Of a stretch of DNA of 64,000 nt, positions 19,669 to 33,400 are shown in pieces (the stretch's first letter is position 1; each line of letters opens with the position of its first letter). This DNA is from Powellomyces hirtus (Eukaryota > Chytridiomycota > Chytridiomycetes > Spizellomycetales > Powellomycetaceae): positions 1,178,001-1,242,000 of the forward strand of contig JAHLKG010000001.1 of NCBI GenBank assembly GCA_025526995.1, in the 5' to 3' direction. The notes under the pieces are model-generated. The model searched no databases. It saw nothing but the letters and a program-made list of their open reading frames with translations, and was not told the origin of the DNA. The translations under genes were made by a program, and so were the position numbers.

Positions 19669-22600
19669 ATGGCTGATGATTCTGACATCCGAGTGTCCAT
19701 TGAGAGGTTCACTGGGGAGAACTTTCACCTTTGGAAGTTGAAAATGAAGATGCTGTTGATTGAGAAGGGACTTTGGGATGCCATTGACATCAAGGACAGC
19801 TCTGGAACTGCCAAGGCCACCAACACAGCATCAGACAACTGGATACATCGCGATGAGAGAGCTCTGACTCTGCTGATCATGTCTTTGAACGATGAGCAAT
19901 TGATGCATGTTCATGAGGCCGAATCCGCCCTTGAAGCATGGGAAAAACTGAGGGAGGTGCATGGGAAGAAGGGGGTTGCCAACAGACACTTTGTAAGACG
20001 TTGGTTCCTCACTGTGACAATGGACCCAACTGATTCCATGACCATCCACATCAACATATTGGAATGTTGAGCTTTGCGTACTCAACGTTAGTCCTTACAT
20101 TAGATCCTTACTTGGAATCTCTGGCTAGAATGTGTGACCGTCATATCGGTAATGCTAAGAGCTGAATTGGATCACGTGTGATCACGTGATTGGAGAAAAA
20201 GTAGATTAGAACGCTTGACAAGCGAGACATTACCGATAAGACTTAAGACACAAAATACATTCACATACATTACATCTCTGTGCATATGACTACTATACAC
20301 CGTCATCTGCATCACAGAAGAGCTCTGTAAACTCTTTACAAAGGCAATACAAGCAGGCTGCCTCGAATTCGTTCAATCCTCTGCAATCCCGATAAAGTTC
20401 AGGAAGTGCCTTTTCTCCAATACAACAAGATTAAAAGGATGACCCAGGAACTTGCTGCCATTGGAGCTCCCGTTTCTGAGGAGGACCATGTGTTCTACTT
20501 GCTCTCTTCCCTTCCTGAAGCCTTTGACACCCTTGTGATGACTCTGGAGTCGACCAGTGAGAAGCTGGACTTGGCTTTTGTGACATCCAGGCTGTTGCAG
20601 GAGGAAATGAGGCGTGCAGATGGAAAGAAGAACTCTGGAAAGGCAGCAAAAGCCTTCTTCACACAAGCTGACACCAAAGGGAATGCTCAGAAGACCAACA
20701 AGGCTGGGGGAAAGCCAGATTGGAAGAAGGAGGCAGTCTGTCACTACTGCAACAAGAAGGGCCACATCAAGAAGGAATGCCACAAGAGGGCAGCAGACGA
20801 GAAGAAGGGCCTAAACCAGGCCAACTCGACTCAACAGACGCCTGGAGGCTTTGCTTTCACCACCATTGGAACTCAGATGCCATCCCTGACATCCAACACT
20901 TGGATTTTGGACTCAGGAGTCTCTCAGCACATGACTGGCCGCAGAGAGCTGTTTGGGGACTATGAGAAGATGTCTCCTGTTGCCATTGAGATGGCAGACA
21001 ATCACACATTGGAAGCTGTGGGGCATGGAACGCTTCACACATGGGTGATCAACACAGAGGGGAAGACAGTGCCCCTGCAAATCCAGAACTGCTGGCACGT
21101 CCCCAAGATGACCAAGAACCTCCTATCACTGGCTCGCCTTGCCAAAGCTGGAGCTTGTTTTGAAGTGGGACCACAGGCTGCTCGGATCATTGCAAAGGAT
21201 GGGACGGCTTTCCTTGCCAAAGAGAACCAATTTGTCTACACATTCGAGACAACACATGGGCAGGCAAATGCTGGGATTGCCCACAACGTTGGAAGGGACA
21301 CAACAAGTCAGGACTTGTCCCTATGGCATCAGAGACTCGGCCATTTGAACGTTGCAGACATTGAAAGGCTCACCAAGCTTGCCAAGGGCATTCAAACCAG
21401 TGGGAGCTTGAGCATTTGTGACACTTGTTCACGCAGCAAAGCAAGCAGAGCACCATTCCCCAAGGCACAGGCCTCCAGAGCATCAGAGAAGCTGGGATTG
21501 ATCCACACAGATGTCTGGGGACCAGTTGAACCACCCACAATCACTGGATATCGCTATTTCGTCACCTTCATTAATGACAAGACGAGATATTTTCATGTTT
21601 GCCTTATAAAGACCAAGGGAGAAGTTGCTAGGCACTATCAGAAGCTGGAAGCAGCACTCGTCCCCCTACATGGAAAGCAGATCAAAGCTGTCAAATCCTA
21701 CCCAGGAGGCGAGTACATGAGCCACTTGCTAAGGGACCACTTCAAGGAGAAGGGCACACAGCATCAGAGGAGTTCAGTAAATACTCCACAGCAAAATGGT
21801 GTTGCTGAACGAGCCAACCGTACCCTTGTGGAGATGGGGAGATGTTTGTTGAAGCAGTCAGGCTTGGACAAGCGTTTCTGGGGAGAAGCAATCATGACAG
21901 CAGTCTATCTGAGGAACAGATCTCCCCCTGTTGCATACCCCAAGATGCCTTATGAGATGTTCCATGGTATCCCACCATCTCTGGGACACTTGAGGATGTT
22001 TGGATGCATTGCCTATGCCTACATTCAACCCAACAAGCGCCAGAAGCTGGATGATGCTGCCATCCAATGCAGCATGCTGGGATATAGCTCCCACAGCAAG
22101 GAATACCCGCTTATGGATGTACAGACTAAGAAGATCCTGTTCTCCAGAAGTGTCATATTCAATGAGAAGAGCTTCATTCCATCTCTCCAGTCTGCTCAGA
22201 TGCCCCAAGTGCCTGCTGAGAGCCTGGAAGTGAGAATTGGGCCTGAACTGAAGCTGCAGGATGTCAGTGACGTGCTGCAGCATGTCAGTGACAACTCTGA
22301 GGACACAGACATGTCAGAGGGAGAGGAGAACGTGAGAGAACGGACCCCTGAGCCGTACTCTGACTATGAGAGTGCTGCAGAGCCTTCTCCAACCCCCAAA
22401 AGACTCAGGAAGCCGCCAGGAGAGTGGTAGAAGGCTTCAAGCAATGCTGCAAACGTTGCTGCAGTTGCCTATGCTGTCTCCTTTGTCACAAACAAGCTCA
22501 CAAGCTACAAGGAGAGCCAGACCATGCCAGATGCTTCACAATGGCGTCAGGCTGCTCAGGAAGAGATGGATGCTCTTGTCAAGAATGGGACATGGCAACT

Positions 22601-24012
22601 TGTGGATCTGCCAACGGGCAGAAAAGCTATTGGATGCAAGTGGGTCTTCAAACAAAAGCTGAAGGACACAGGAGAGCTTGACAGATACAAGGCAAGACTT
22701 GTTGCCAAGGGATTCTCTCAGCGAGAGGGATTGGACTATCAGGAGACGTTTGCTCCTGTTGCCAAGTTTGGTCCCATGAGACTGCTGTTCTCCATTATTG
22801 CCACAGACGACTTGGAAGCACATCAGATGGACGTGAAGACAGCATTCTTGCAAGGGGATCTGGACTATGTGTTCTACATGCGTCAACCGGAGGGCTTTGA
22901 GGATTCCAAGCATCCAGGACGAGTCTGCAAGCTTGGAAGACCCCTCTACGGCCTCAAGCAATCAGCAAGGCGCTTCAACCACAAGATTGACCACAAACTG
23001 AAGTCTATGGGCTTTGTGCAGTTGATTGCAGAGTCTTGCATGTACTACAGGAGCCAGAATGGGACAACAGAGAACATTCTGATCTATGTGGACGACCTCA
23101 TTGTGGCCTCATCAAGCAAGGAACAGCTGGGGGATGTCAAGAAGGACCTGAGGCAAGCTTTTGAGATGACAGACCTTGGAGAGCTGAATTACTTCCTTGG
23201 GATTCACATCAGATGCAGCAGAAGCACCCGCACCATCTGGTTGTCTCAGAAGAAGTATGTTGAAGAGGTTGTTTCGAAATTCAACATGGGAGATGCCAAG
23301 GTTCATGCCGAACATGGACTGCACCTCAGAAACAACATGGCACCTCAAAATGAGACAGACGAGCTGGAGATGAGCTCTGTGCAATACAGGAATGCAGTTG
23401 CCAGTTTGATCTATGCCATGTTAGGAACTGCCTGGAAAGGAGCATTGGAGTGCTGCCAAGCGGATCATCAGATACCTGAAGGGCACAAGCGAACTTGGAA
23501 TTCTTCTGGGAGGCAAAGACAATGCCTCTGAGGCTAGGAAGCTGGTTGGATACTCGGATTCCGACTATGCTGGATGTTTGGACACAAGTAGATCAACCAC
23601 TGGATTCATCTACATGTTCAATGGGCCTATCACCTGGCAATCCAAGCGGCAGACCACTGTAGCTCTTTCAAGCACAGAAGCAGAGTACATGGCACTAACC
23701 CAGTGCACCAAGGAAGCTGTTTGGCTTTGTCTGCTTGCAGAAGAGCTCAGATTCAAGCAGGATGGACCCACAATGCTCTTTGAGGACAACCAGGGTGCCA
23801 TTGCTCTTGCTAAGAACCCGACACTGCATGCCAGCACCAAACACATTGAAGTGAGGTACCACTTTATCAGAGAAGCACTAGGACGCTTGGAGAATGCATT
23901 AGAGTATCTCTCGACTCAGGACATGGTTGCAGACATCTTGACAAAACCACTGGCTAGGGATCAGTTCTTGAAACTGAGGGATGCCTGTGGGATCACAAAG
24001 CATGTTTCGTGA
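19669..24012 (+). pseudogene. Family A copia gag-pol, copy A5 (split by solo LTR, defective)
   Basis: Same organisation and lesions as A4: gag from 19669, solo LTR in gag, integrase Asp to Tyr, TGG to TAG at 22428-22430, and the RT-RNase H deletion. Private changes include LDSGVS at the protease active site, in place of LDSGAS, and KSYPGGE in integrase. RNase H restores YSDSDYAG and ends at 24012. Confidence 0.9.
20057..20422 (+). repeat. Solo LTR of family B in A5 gag
   Basis: Copy of 14927-15292 at +5,130 bp, with CAACA on both sides (20052-20056 and 20423-20427). Confidence 0.93.
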
Positions 24013-24019
24013 GTGGGAG

Positions 24020-24519
24020 TGTTGGGATCTACCTGTGGGCGCCTCTGGGAGGACTTAGAGCACACAGGACTTGTGGGAGGACCTCCACTTGTGTCTAGAA
24101 TGATCTGGAATGATCCAGAATGGCTTGAGAGGATCTGGAAAGGCCTGGAACACGTCTGGAGTGCTGATATAAGCACCAAGGAAAGACAGAAGACACTCTG
24201 TGATTCAGGAACAATACTAGGCCAGATCAAGCCTGACTCAGAAAGGCCAGGGGTGTCTCGGGCAAGCTAGGGCACAGTTAGATTGTCACTACACATGTAC
24301 TATGATCCAAGATGTTATAAAAGGACGCCCTCTGCACATCCCCAACCAATACAAAAACAGTCCAACACACTCTACTTGTCTAGTACACTCTGCCAAACAC
24401 TACAGGCAACCTTTCCTACCTTGGGAAGCACCTTCAGACCCTCTGCAAGTCTTGACAACAACCTAGCAACCTATCTAATATGCTGAGTTCCTGTTGATAG
24501 ATGTCAAGACATCTCAACA
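24020..24519 (+). repeat. LTR of family A, subtype II (between A5 and A6)
   Basis: 500 bp, as at 13760 and 18890; primer-binding site at 24520-24534. Confidence 0.9.
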
Positions 24520-24798
24520 GGTTATGAGCCCTGACACAGCTGTCTGAACATTACTGACTCCACCTCTATCCCTTGAAGGGAAACACGTCATTGTGTCTAT
24601 CACTGGTACTGCTGAGGACTTGGAGAACTGTTTGAGCACTCGAGAGCCTAGATAGCAGAGCATAGGACACCTGCGTCTGACCATCAAACGAGCTATTGTC
24701 TGGACTGGACTGGACTGGAGTGGATTTTCTGGAGCAGGTTCTGACCACTTGCGGTTGAACACTGGGACTATCGCATTTTGCCACACTCTTTGCACAAG

Positions 24799-27700
24799 AT
24801 GGCTGATGATTCTGACATCCGAGTGTCTATTGAGAGGTTCACTGGGGAGAACTTTCACCTTTGGAAGTTGAAAATGAAGATGCTGTTGATTGAGAAGGGA
24901 CTTTGGGATGCCATTGACATCAAGGACAGCTCTGGAACTGCCAAGGCCACCAACACAGCATCAGACAACTGGATACATCGCGATGAGAGAGCTCTGACTC
25001 TGCTGATCATGTCTTTGAACGATGAGCAATTGATGCATGTTCATGAGGCCGAATCCGCCCTTGAAGCATGGGAAAAACTGAGGGAGGTGCATGGGAAGAA
25101 GGGGGTTGCCAACAGACACTTTGTAAGACGTTGGTTCCTCACTGTGACAATGGACCCAACTGATTCCATGACCATCCACATCAACATATTGGAATGTTGA
25201 GCTTTGCGTACTCAACGTTAGTCTTTACATTAGATCCTTACTTGGAATCTCTGGCTAGAATGTGTGACCGTCATATCGGTAATGCTAAGAGCTGAATTGG
25301 ATCACGTGTGATCACGTGATTGGAGAAAAAGTAGATTAGAACGCTTGACAAGCGAGACATTACCGATAAGACTTAAGACACAAAATACATTCACATACAT
25401 TACATCTCTGTGCATATGACTACTATACACCGTCATCTGCATCACAGAAGAGCTCTGTAAACTCTTTACAAAGGCAATACAAGCAGGCTGCCTCGAATTC
25501 GTTCAATCCTCTGCAATCCCGATAAAGTTCAGGAAGTGCCTTTTCTCCAATACAACAAGATTAAAAGGATGACCCAGGAACTTGCTGCCATTGGAGCTCC
25601 CGTTTCTGAGGAGGACCATGTGTTCTACTTGCTCTCTTCCCTTCCTGAAGCCTTTGACACCCTTGTGATGACTCTGGAGTCGACCAGTGAGAAGCTGGAC
25701 TTGGCTTTTGTGACATCCAGGCTGTTGCAGGAGGAAATGAGGCGTGCAGATGGAAAGAAGAACTCTGGAAAGGCAGCAAAAGCCTTCTTCACACAAGCTG
25801 ACACCAAAGGGAATGCTCAGAAGACCAACAAGGCTGGGGGAAAGCCAGATTGGAAGAAGGAGGCAGTCTGTCACTACTGCAACAAGAAGGGCCACATCAA
25901 GAAGGAATGCCACAAGAGGGCAGCAGACGAGAAGAAGGGCCTAAACCAGGCCAACTCGACTCAACAGACGCCTGGAGGCTTTGCTTTCACCACCATTGGA
26001 ACTCAGATGCCATCCCTGACATCCAACACTTGGATTTTGGACTCAGGAGCCTCTCAGCACATGACTGGCCGCAGAGAGCTGTTTGGGGACTATGAGAAGA
26101 TGTCTCCTGTTGCCATTGAGATGGCAGACAATCACACATTGGAAGCTGTGGGGCATGGAACGCTTCACACATGGGTGATCAACACAGAGGGGAAGACAGT
26201 GCCCCTGCAAATCCAGAACTGCTGGCACGTCCCCAAGATGACCAAGAACCTCCTATCACTGGCTCGCCTTGCCAAAGCTGGAGCTTGTTTTGAAGTGGGA
26301 CCACAGGCTGCTCGGATCATTGCAAAGGATGGGACGGCTTTCCTTGCCAAAGAGAACCAATTTGTCTACACATTCGAGACAACACATGGGCAGGCAAATG
26401 CTGGGATTGCCCACAACGTTGGAAGGGACACAACAAGTCAGGACTTGTCCCTATGGCATCAGAGACTCGGCCATTTGAACGTTGCAGACATTGAAAGGCT
26501 CACCAAGCTTGCCAAGAGCATTCAAACCAGTGGGAGCTTGAGCATTTGTGACACTTGTTCACGCAGCAAAGCAAGCAGAGCACCATTCCCCAAGGCACAG
26601 GCCTCCAGAGCATCAGAGAAGCTGGGATTGATCCACACAGATGTCTGGGGACCAGTTGAACCACCCACAATCACTGGATATCGCTATTTCGTCACCTTCA
26701 TTAATGACAAGACGAGATATTTTCATGTTTGCCTTATAAAGACCAAGGGAGAAGTTGCTAGGCACTATCAGAAGCTGGAAGCAGCACTCGTCCCCCTACA
26801 TGGAAAGCAGATCAAAGCTGTCAGATCCTACCCAGGAGGCGAGTACATGAGCCACTTGCTAAGGGACCACTTCAAGGAGAAGGGCACACAGCATCAGAGG
26901 AGTTCAGTAAATACTCCACAGCAAAATGGTGTTGCTGAACGAGCCAACCGTACCCTTGTGGAGATGGGGAGATGTTTGTTGAAGCAGTCAGGCTTGGACA
27001 AGCGTTTCTGGGGAGAAGCAATCATGACAGCAGTCTATCTGAGGAACAGATCTCCCCCTGTTGCATACCCCAAGATGCCTTATGAGATGTTCCATGGTAT
27101 CCCACCATCTCTGGGACACTTGAGGATGTTTGGATGCATTGCCTATGCCTACATTCAACCCAACAAGCGCCAGAAGCTGGATGATGCTGCCATCCAATGC
27201 AGCATGCTGGGATATAGCTCCCACAGCAAGGAATACCCGCTTATGGATGTACAGACTAAGAAGATCCTGTTCTCCAGAAGTGTCATATTCAATGAGAAGA
27301 GCTTCATTCCATCTCTCCAGTCTGCTCAGATGCCCCAAGTGCCTGCTGAGAGCCTGGAAGTGAGAATTGGGCCTGAACTGAAGCTGCAGGATGTCAGTGA
27401 CGTGCTGCAGCATGTCAGTGACAACTCTGAGGACACAGACATGTCAGAGGGAGAGGAGAACGTGAGAGAACGGACCCCTGAGCCGTACTCTGACTATGAG
27501 AGTGCTGCAGAGCCTTCTCCAACCCCCAAAAGACTCAGGAAGCCGCCAGGAGAGTGGTAGAAGGCTTCAAGCAATGCTGCAAACGTTGCTGCAGTTGCCT
27601 ATGCTGTCTCCTTTGTCACAAACAAGCTCACAAGCTACAAGGAGAGCCAGACCATGCCAGATGCTTCACAATGGCGTCAGGCTGCTCAGGAAGAGATGGA

Positions 27701-29142
27701 TGCTCTTGTCAAGAATGGGACATGGCAACTTGTGGATCTGCCAACGGGCAGAAAAGCTATTGGATGCAAGTGGGTCTTCAAACAAAAGCTGAAGGACACA
27801 GGAGAGCTTGACAGATACAAGGCAAGACTTGTTGCCAAGGGATTCTCTCAGCGAGAGGGATTGGACTATCAGGAGACGTTTGCTCCTGTTGCCAAGTTTG
27901 GTCCCATGAGACTGCTGTTCTCCATTATTGCCACAGACGACTTGGAAGCACATCAGATGGACGTGAAGACAGCATTCTTGCAAGGGGATCTGGACTATGT
28001 GTTCTACATGCGTCAACCGGAGGGCTTTGAGGATTCCAAGCATCCAGGACGAGTCTGCAAGCTTGGAAGACCCCTCTACGGCCTCAAGCAATCAGCAAGG
28101 CGCTTCAACCACAAGATTGACCACAAACTGAAGTCTATGGGCTTTGTGCAGTTGATTGCAGAGTCTTGCATGTACTACAGGAGCCAGAATGGGACAACAG
28201 AGAACATTCTGATCTATGTGGACGACCTCATTGTGGCCTCATCAAGCAAGGAACAGCTGGGGGATGTCAAGAAGGACCTGAGGCAAGCTTTTGAGATGAC
28301 AGACCTTGGAGAGCTGAATTACTTCCTTGGGATTCACATCAGATGCAGCAGAAGCACCCGCACCATCTGGTTGTCTCAGAAGAAGTATGTTGAAGAGGTT
28401 GTTTCGAAATTCAACATGGGAGATGCCAAGGTTCATGCCGAACATGGACTGCACCTCAGAAACAACATGGCACCTCAAAATGAGACAGACGAGCTGGAGA
28501 TGAGCTCTGTGCAATACAGGAATGCAGTTGCCAGTTTGATCTATGCCATGTTAGGAACTGCCTGGAAAGGAGCATTGGAGTGCTGCCAAGCGGATCATCA
28601 GATACCTGAAGGGCACAAGCGAACTTGGAATTCTTCTGGGAGGCAAAGACAATGCCTCTGAGGCTAGGAAGCTGGTTGGATACTCGGATTCCGACTATGC
28701 TGGATGTTTGGACACAAGTAGATCAACCACTGGATTCATCTACATGTTCAATGGGCCTATCACCTGGCAATCCAAGCGGCAGACCACTGTAGCTCTTTCA
28801 AGCACAGAAGCAGAGTACATGGCACTAACCCAGTGCACCAAGGAAGCTGTTTGGCTTTGTCTGCTTGCAGAAGAGCTCAGATTCAAGCAGGATGGACCCA
28901 CAATGCTCTTTGAGGACAACCAGGGTGCCATTGCTCTTGCTAAGAACCCGACACTGCATGCCAGCACCAAACACATTGAAGTGAGGTACCAGTTTATCAG
29001 AGAAGCACTAGGACGCTTGGAGAATGTATTAGAGTATCTCTCGACTCAGGACATGGTTGCAGACATCTTGACAAAACCACTGGCTAGGGATCAGTTCTTG
29101 AAACTGAGGGATGCCTGTGGGATCACAAAGCATGTTTCGTGA
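24799..29142 (+). pseudogene. Family A copia gag-pol, copy A6 (split by solo LTR, defective)
   Basis: Same organisation and shared lesions as A4 and A5: solo LTR in gag, integrase RSYPGGE, stop at 27558-27560, RT-RNase H deletion. Protease is LDSGAS. Private changes include LAKSIQ for LAKGIQ in the integrase linker and RYQFIREAL for RYHFIREAL in RNase H. It is the last unit of the array and ends KHVS at 29142. Confidence 0.9.
25187..25552 (+). repeat. Solo LTR of family B in A6 gag
   Basis: Copy of 14927-15292 at +10,260 bp with CAACA on both sides (25182-25186 and 25553-25557). Confidence 0.93.
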
Positions 29143-29149
29143 GTGGGAG

Positions 29150-29628
29150 TGTTGGAATCTACCTGTGGACGCCTCTGGGAGGACTTAGAGCACACAGGAC
29201 TTGTGGAGGACCTCCACTTGTGTCTAGAATGATCTGGAATGATTCAGAATGGCTGGAGAGGGCCTGGGAAGGCCTAGAACACATCTGGAGCGCTGATATA
29301 AGTGCCAAGAAAAGGCAAAAAGACACCTTGTGATTGGGAACAATACTAGGCCAGGCCAGGGCCGTCTTGGCCAAGCTAGGGCACAGTTAGATTGTCACTA
29401 CACATGTACTATGATCCAAATTATTATGAAAAGACACCCTCTGCGCATCCCCAACCAATACAAAAACATTCCAACACACTCCACTTGTCTAGTACACTCT
29501 GCCAAACACTACAGGCGACCTTCCCTACCTTGGGAGGCACCTTCAGACCCTCTGCAAGTCTTGACAACAACCTAGCAACCTATCTGGTATGCTGAGTTCC
29601 TGTTTATAGATGTCAAGACATCTCAACA
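29150..29628 (+). repeat. Terminal LTR of the A array, subtype I
   Basis: 479 bp, TGTTGGAATC to TCTCAACA. It is of the subtype found at 3911 and 5949 rather than the subtype of the LTRs inside the 5,130-bp array. It marks the right end of the plus-strand array; the next bases (AGAAC) belong to the C integrase gene. Confidence 0.87.
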
Positions 29629-30050
29629 AGAACTTGTAGGGAAGGCCACCTTGGAGCAGCAGACATTGAGCCATCTCAACAAGGGTCCTGTTCAAACGCT
29701 CTGCAACATCATTCTGCTGAGGTGTGGCAACAGAACTGAGCTGGTGTTGGGTGCCTAAGGACTGAGTGAAGTTTGAGAATGCCTTGGACAGGTATTCTCC
29801 ACCATGGTCAGACTGAAGAACTTTGAGCAAGCATCCTGTCTCTGTTGCAGCTGCTGCAGCCAAGATTTTGAAGGTGGGAAGTGTCTCTGCCTTGGTCTTG
29901 AGCAGATAGGGGCAAACTGCCCTGCTCTTGTTGTCAATGAAGAGGACAAAATAGCAAGCTCCTCCAATTGTGAGCGTCCTCATTGGCCCACAGACATCTG
30001 AACGCACCAGTTCCAAGACTTCTGAAGCGCGGGATGAGCGCTCCTTAGGG
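29629..30050 (-). pseudogene. Copia integrase core fragment (family C)
   Basis: The minus strand encodes an integrase core related to family A: VRSDVCGPM, QSDHGGEY and PQQNDVAERLN carry the three acidic residues, followed by LVEMAQCLLLQGGLPYKF. It is cut on both sides, by the A array (29628) and by B2 (30051). Orientation and similarity suggest it belongs to the same element as the gag at 36322-36819 (inference). Confidence 0.75.
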
Positions 30051-30418
30051 TATTGTAGATATCAGCGTTTCCAGTACTTTACCGGAAATGCAGAGGATTG
30101 ACCGAATTCGATGTGGCCTCCAGTAAACTTTGTAAAGGGTGGTTTACAGAGCTCTTCTGTGATGCAGATGACGATGTAGCGTTGTCAGATGCACAGAGAT
30201 GTAATGTATGTGAATGTATTTTTATATCTTAAAGTCTTATTGGTAATGTCTTGCTTCGAGCGTTCTAATCTACTTTTTCTCCAATCACGTGATCACACGT
30301 GATCCAATTCAGCTCTCAGCGTTACCGGTATGGTGGTCACGCGTTCTAGTCGGAGAATCCAAGTAAGGATCTAATGTAAGGACCAAACGTTGAGTGCGCA
30401 AGTCTCAACATTCCAACA
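30051..30418 (-). repeat. 3' LTR of B2
   Basis: 368 bp, U5 tip ending CTACAATA on the minus strand, the same variant as the 3' LTR of B1. Confidence 0.88.
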
Positions 30419-30457
30419 CACCCCCTGTCCGAGCAATCGATCCGCGATGATGGGATT

Positions 30458-33400
30458 TTACTCATTCGGGAGCTCCGTCATAGACGCTTTCGTCATTGGC
30501 GTGATGGTGTTGTCGTAGTGCTTGATGCACATGCTTTCGTGATGGTATTTGAATGCCGGGGCTGGTAAAGGCTTCGTGAGCGAGTTGGCTACCATTTCAG
30601 CGGTGGGTAAGTACTCCAGGTGAATCTCCTTATCGATGTGATCACGAATGAAGTGATGTCGAATGTCGATGTGCTTGGTACGGGCGTGATGCACGGGATT
30701 CATTGCCAACGAGATGCATGACTGATTGTCTTCGTAGATCGTTGTAGGCCGAGCACTTTCATCGAGATATTCGGGGATTTGGAGTTCTTGCAGAAGTGAG
30801 CGAAGCCAGATTGTCTCTTGAGTGGCGAAGGAAAGTGCCATGTATTCAGCTTCGGTAGATGAGAGAGCAACGGTGGGTTGGCGCTTCGAAGCCCAAGTAA
30901 CGGGGCCCGCATTTCCAATGTAGAAAAGGTAGCCAGTGATTGACCGTCGATCAATGATGTTGTTTCCCCAATCGGCATCGCTGTAGCCGTGAAGGGTGAC
31001 GTTATTTCCGCCGATGCAGAGGCTGTAATCTGATGTTCCCCGTAGGTAGCGAAGAACGCGCTTGGCAGCTTGCAGATGTTGAGGCGAAGGGTTGCTTGCG
31101 AAGCAAGAAAGCATACTGACCGCGACAGCGATGTCAGGACGCGTGCATATCATCAGGTACATGAGAGAACCAACGATTTCGCGATATTCTCCTTCTTGCG
31201 GATTAGGTGAAGTCTTTGTATTTTCGACTTTGTAGGGTTCGAGCTTGGTCTGGTCCATCGGAGTGTTGACGGGCTTGCAATCTTGCATACCAAAGCGCTC
31301 GAGGATGTCATTTACATATGACTCTTGATCGAGGTAGATGACGTGCCTTGAGTAATCGCGTCGAACTCTCATTCCTAGGTAGTGGTTGACTTCGCCTAGG
31401 TCTGCCATGTTGAACTCGTTGTGCAGGGATGTCTTGATTGACAAGATTTCCGATTCGGTCTTTGTGAAGATGAGGAGATCGTCGACGTAGACGGAGATGT
31501 ACTGCGATGAGTCACTTTCAGGTAAAGTTCTGATGTAGACGGCATTGTCATTTGCCAGGCGCTTGAATCCCAAAGAAGTCAGTTCTTTGTGAAGTAGGGA
31601 GTACCATTCGCGCGGGGCTTGTTTCAGACCGTAAAGGGCCTTTCGGAGTCGAAGGATGGTCCCGGGCGGAAAGCCAGAGCCTTCAGGGGCATAGATTAGG
31701 ATGGTCTCGGTAACAATCCCATTCAGGAATGCGGTTACTACATCCATTTGATGGCATTTCAAGCCTAGGCTGGCGGCGAGAGCGAGAAGGACGCGTTGGG
31801 TAGCAATCTTGGCAACCGGAGCGTAGGTTTCGTTGTAGTCGATGCCGTAGCGTTGTTCGAAGCCTTTCACTACAAGCCGGGCCTTGTATCGTTGGGGTTG
31901 ACCATTCAGGTCTCGCTTAATCTTGAATACCCATTTAGTGCGGATGGGCCGTTGATTGTGCGGTAAGGATTTGGGGTTAATGACTTCCCATGTTTCATTG
32001 ATATGAAGGGACTTCAATTCGGCATTTATGGCCTCGGTCCACTTCGGCGCGTCGTCTGATGAGAGCGCTTGTTTGTAAGTTTGGGGTTCTTCGGTACTTG
32101 CAGCCAAAAGAGCGCTCGCCGTCTTCTCGTTGATGTAGTCAGCAAAGACTGTCAAATGATTGACATTTTCGAGCGGTTCCCATGTATTATCTTCGTCTTC
32201 GAATCCTAGCCATTTGCAGAGGAATTCGGGGCCTTCCGGGCCATCACGTGAGTCGAGAATCTCTTCGACTTCGTAGAGTTCTTCGGGCGGAATGTAGTCT
32301 TTCGCGAGTTCGAGTGCTGAGTTTTCGTCGAACGTTACATCGCGAGAAATGACTATTTCTTGACGGTTGTCATCCCAACAGCGGTAAGCGCCGTCAAATT
32401 CGTAACCGATGAGTTTGAGACGTGTGGCGCGCGGTGCCAACTTTGAGACTTGTTTTCTCTTGACGAGATGCACGAAGGCATCGGCCCAAATCACACAAAG
32501 GTGAGAAAGTGAGGGCTCTTCGCCGTTGAGTCGTTCGTACGGCGAAATGTTGTTATTGGACTTGTGGGGTAGGCGATTCCGTAAGTAGACTGATGTAGCC
32601 GCTAACTCGGTCCAGAGTTGTTTCGGGATGCCGTATGAGTGTTCCAAAGAACGAATGGTGTCGAACAGGGTGAGGTTGAACCTTTCAGCTACACTGTTAG
32701 ACTGTGGGGAATCTGCAGCGGTGAGTTCGTGCAGAATGCCCTTTTTCAAAATGAATTCTTTCAGATCGTGATTGACAAACTCCCCCCCTCGATCGGAATG
32801 AAGTCGTCTGACCCTTTCGTTGGTCTGTTTTTCGATGAAATTGATGAATTCAATCAATTTTGCAGTAGATTCGCTCTTCGTCTTCAAGAAGAAGATCCAT
32901 GTGAAGCGTGAATAGTCATTGATCACAACGAGGGCATATTTCTCATCGCCAACCGCGGGTATGTGCGTACCGTTTAGGTTGAAATGTAGGCGATCGAGTG
33001 GCGTCTTGGACCGTGTCATCGTACCGTTGAATGGTGAGCGCTTGTGCTTACCAAACTCGCAACCTTTGCAGACTTCGTTGGTCATTGGGAGCTTGAGTTG
33101 CTTCATGATGTGAGTGCCAGGATGGCCCAATCGGTGATGCCAGAGGGTTCCTTCGTTGACTGGAAAAGAGGGACCAGAACAAGCCCCAGAAGAAGCCGCC
33201 GAAGCAGCGGCGGCGGCGGCGGCGCCATCGGCGGATGGTGCCCCCGAGGGGGCACCATCCTCAGCATCATCCGATGCTTTTGGGGCGGCCGGCCCCCCAC
33301 CGCAGCACCCACAACTCTCACTCTCCAGTGGGGGGCTGGCCAGCCCCAAATTGGGGCGGCCAGCCCCCTCACTGGAGAGTATGGGGCCGGCTGGCCCCCC

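Larger units (their letters stand above)
13760..29149 (+). repeat. Tandem array, three copies of a 5,130-bp unit (LTR + A internal region)
   Basis: LTR starts at 13760, 18890, 24020 and 29150, gag starts at 14539, 19669 and 24799, and solo-LTR starts at 14927, 20057 and 25187 all repeat at exactly 5,130 bp. Adjacent copies share one LTR and only a handful of substitutions separate the units. This is the structure expected from unequal exchange between LTRs of one element. Confidence 0.93.

Noticed and set aside
3911..29628. Six independent family A insertions
   Set aside because: Exact periods of 2,038 and 5,130 bp, single shared LTRs and shared lethal mutations show tandem amplification of one locus.
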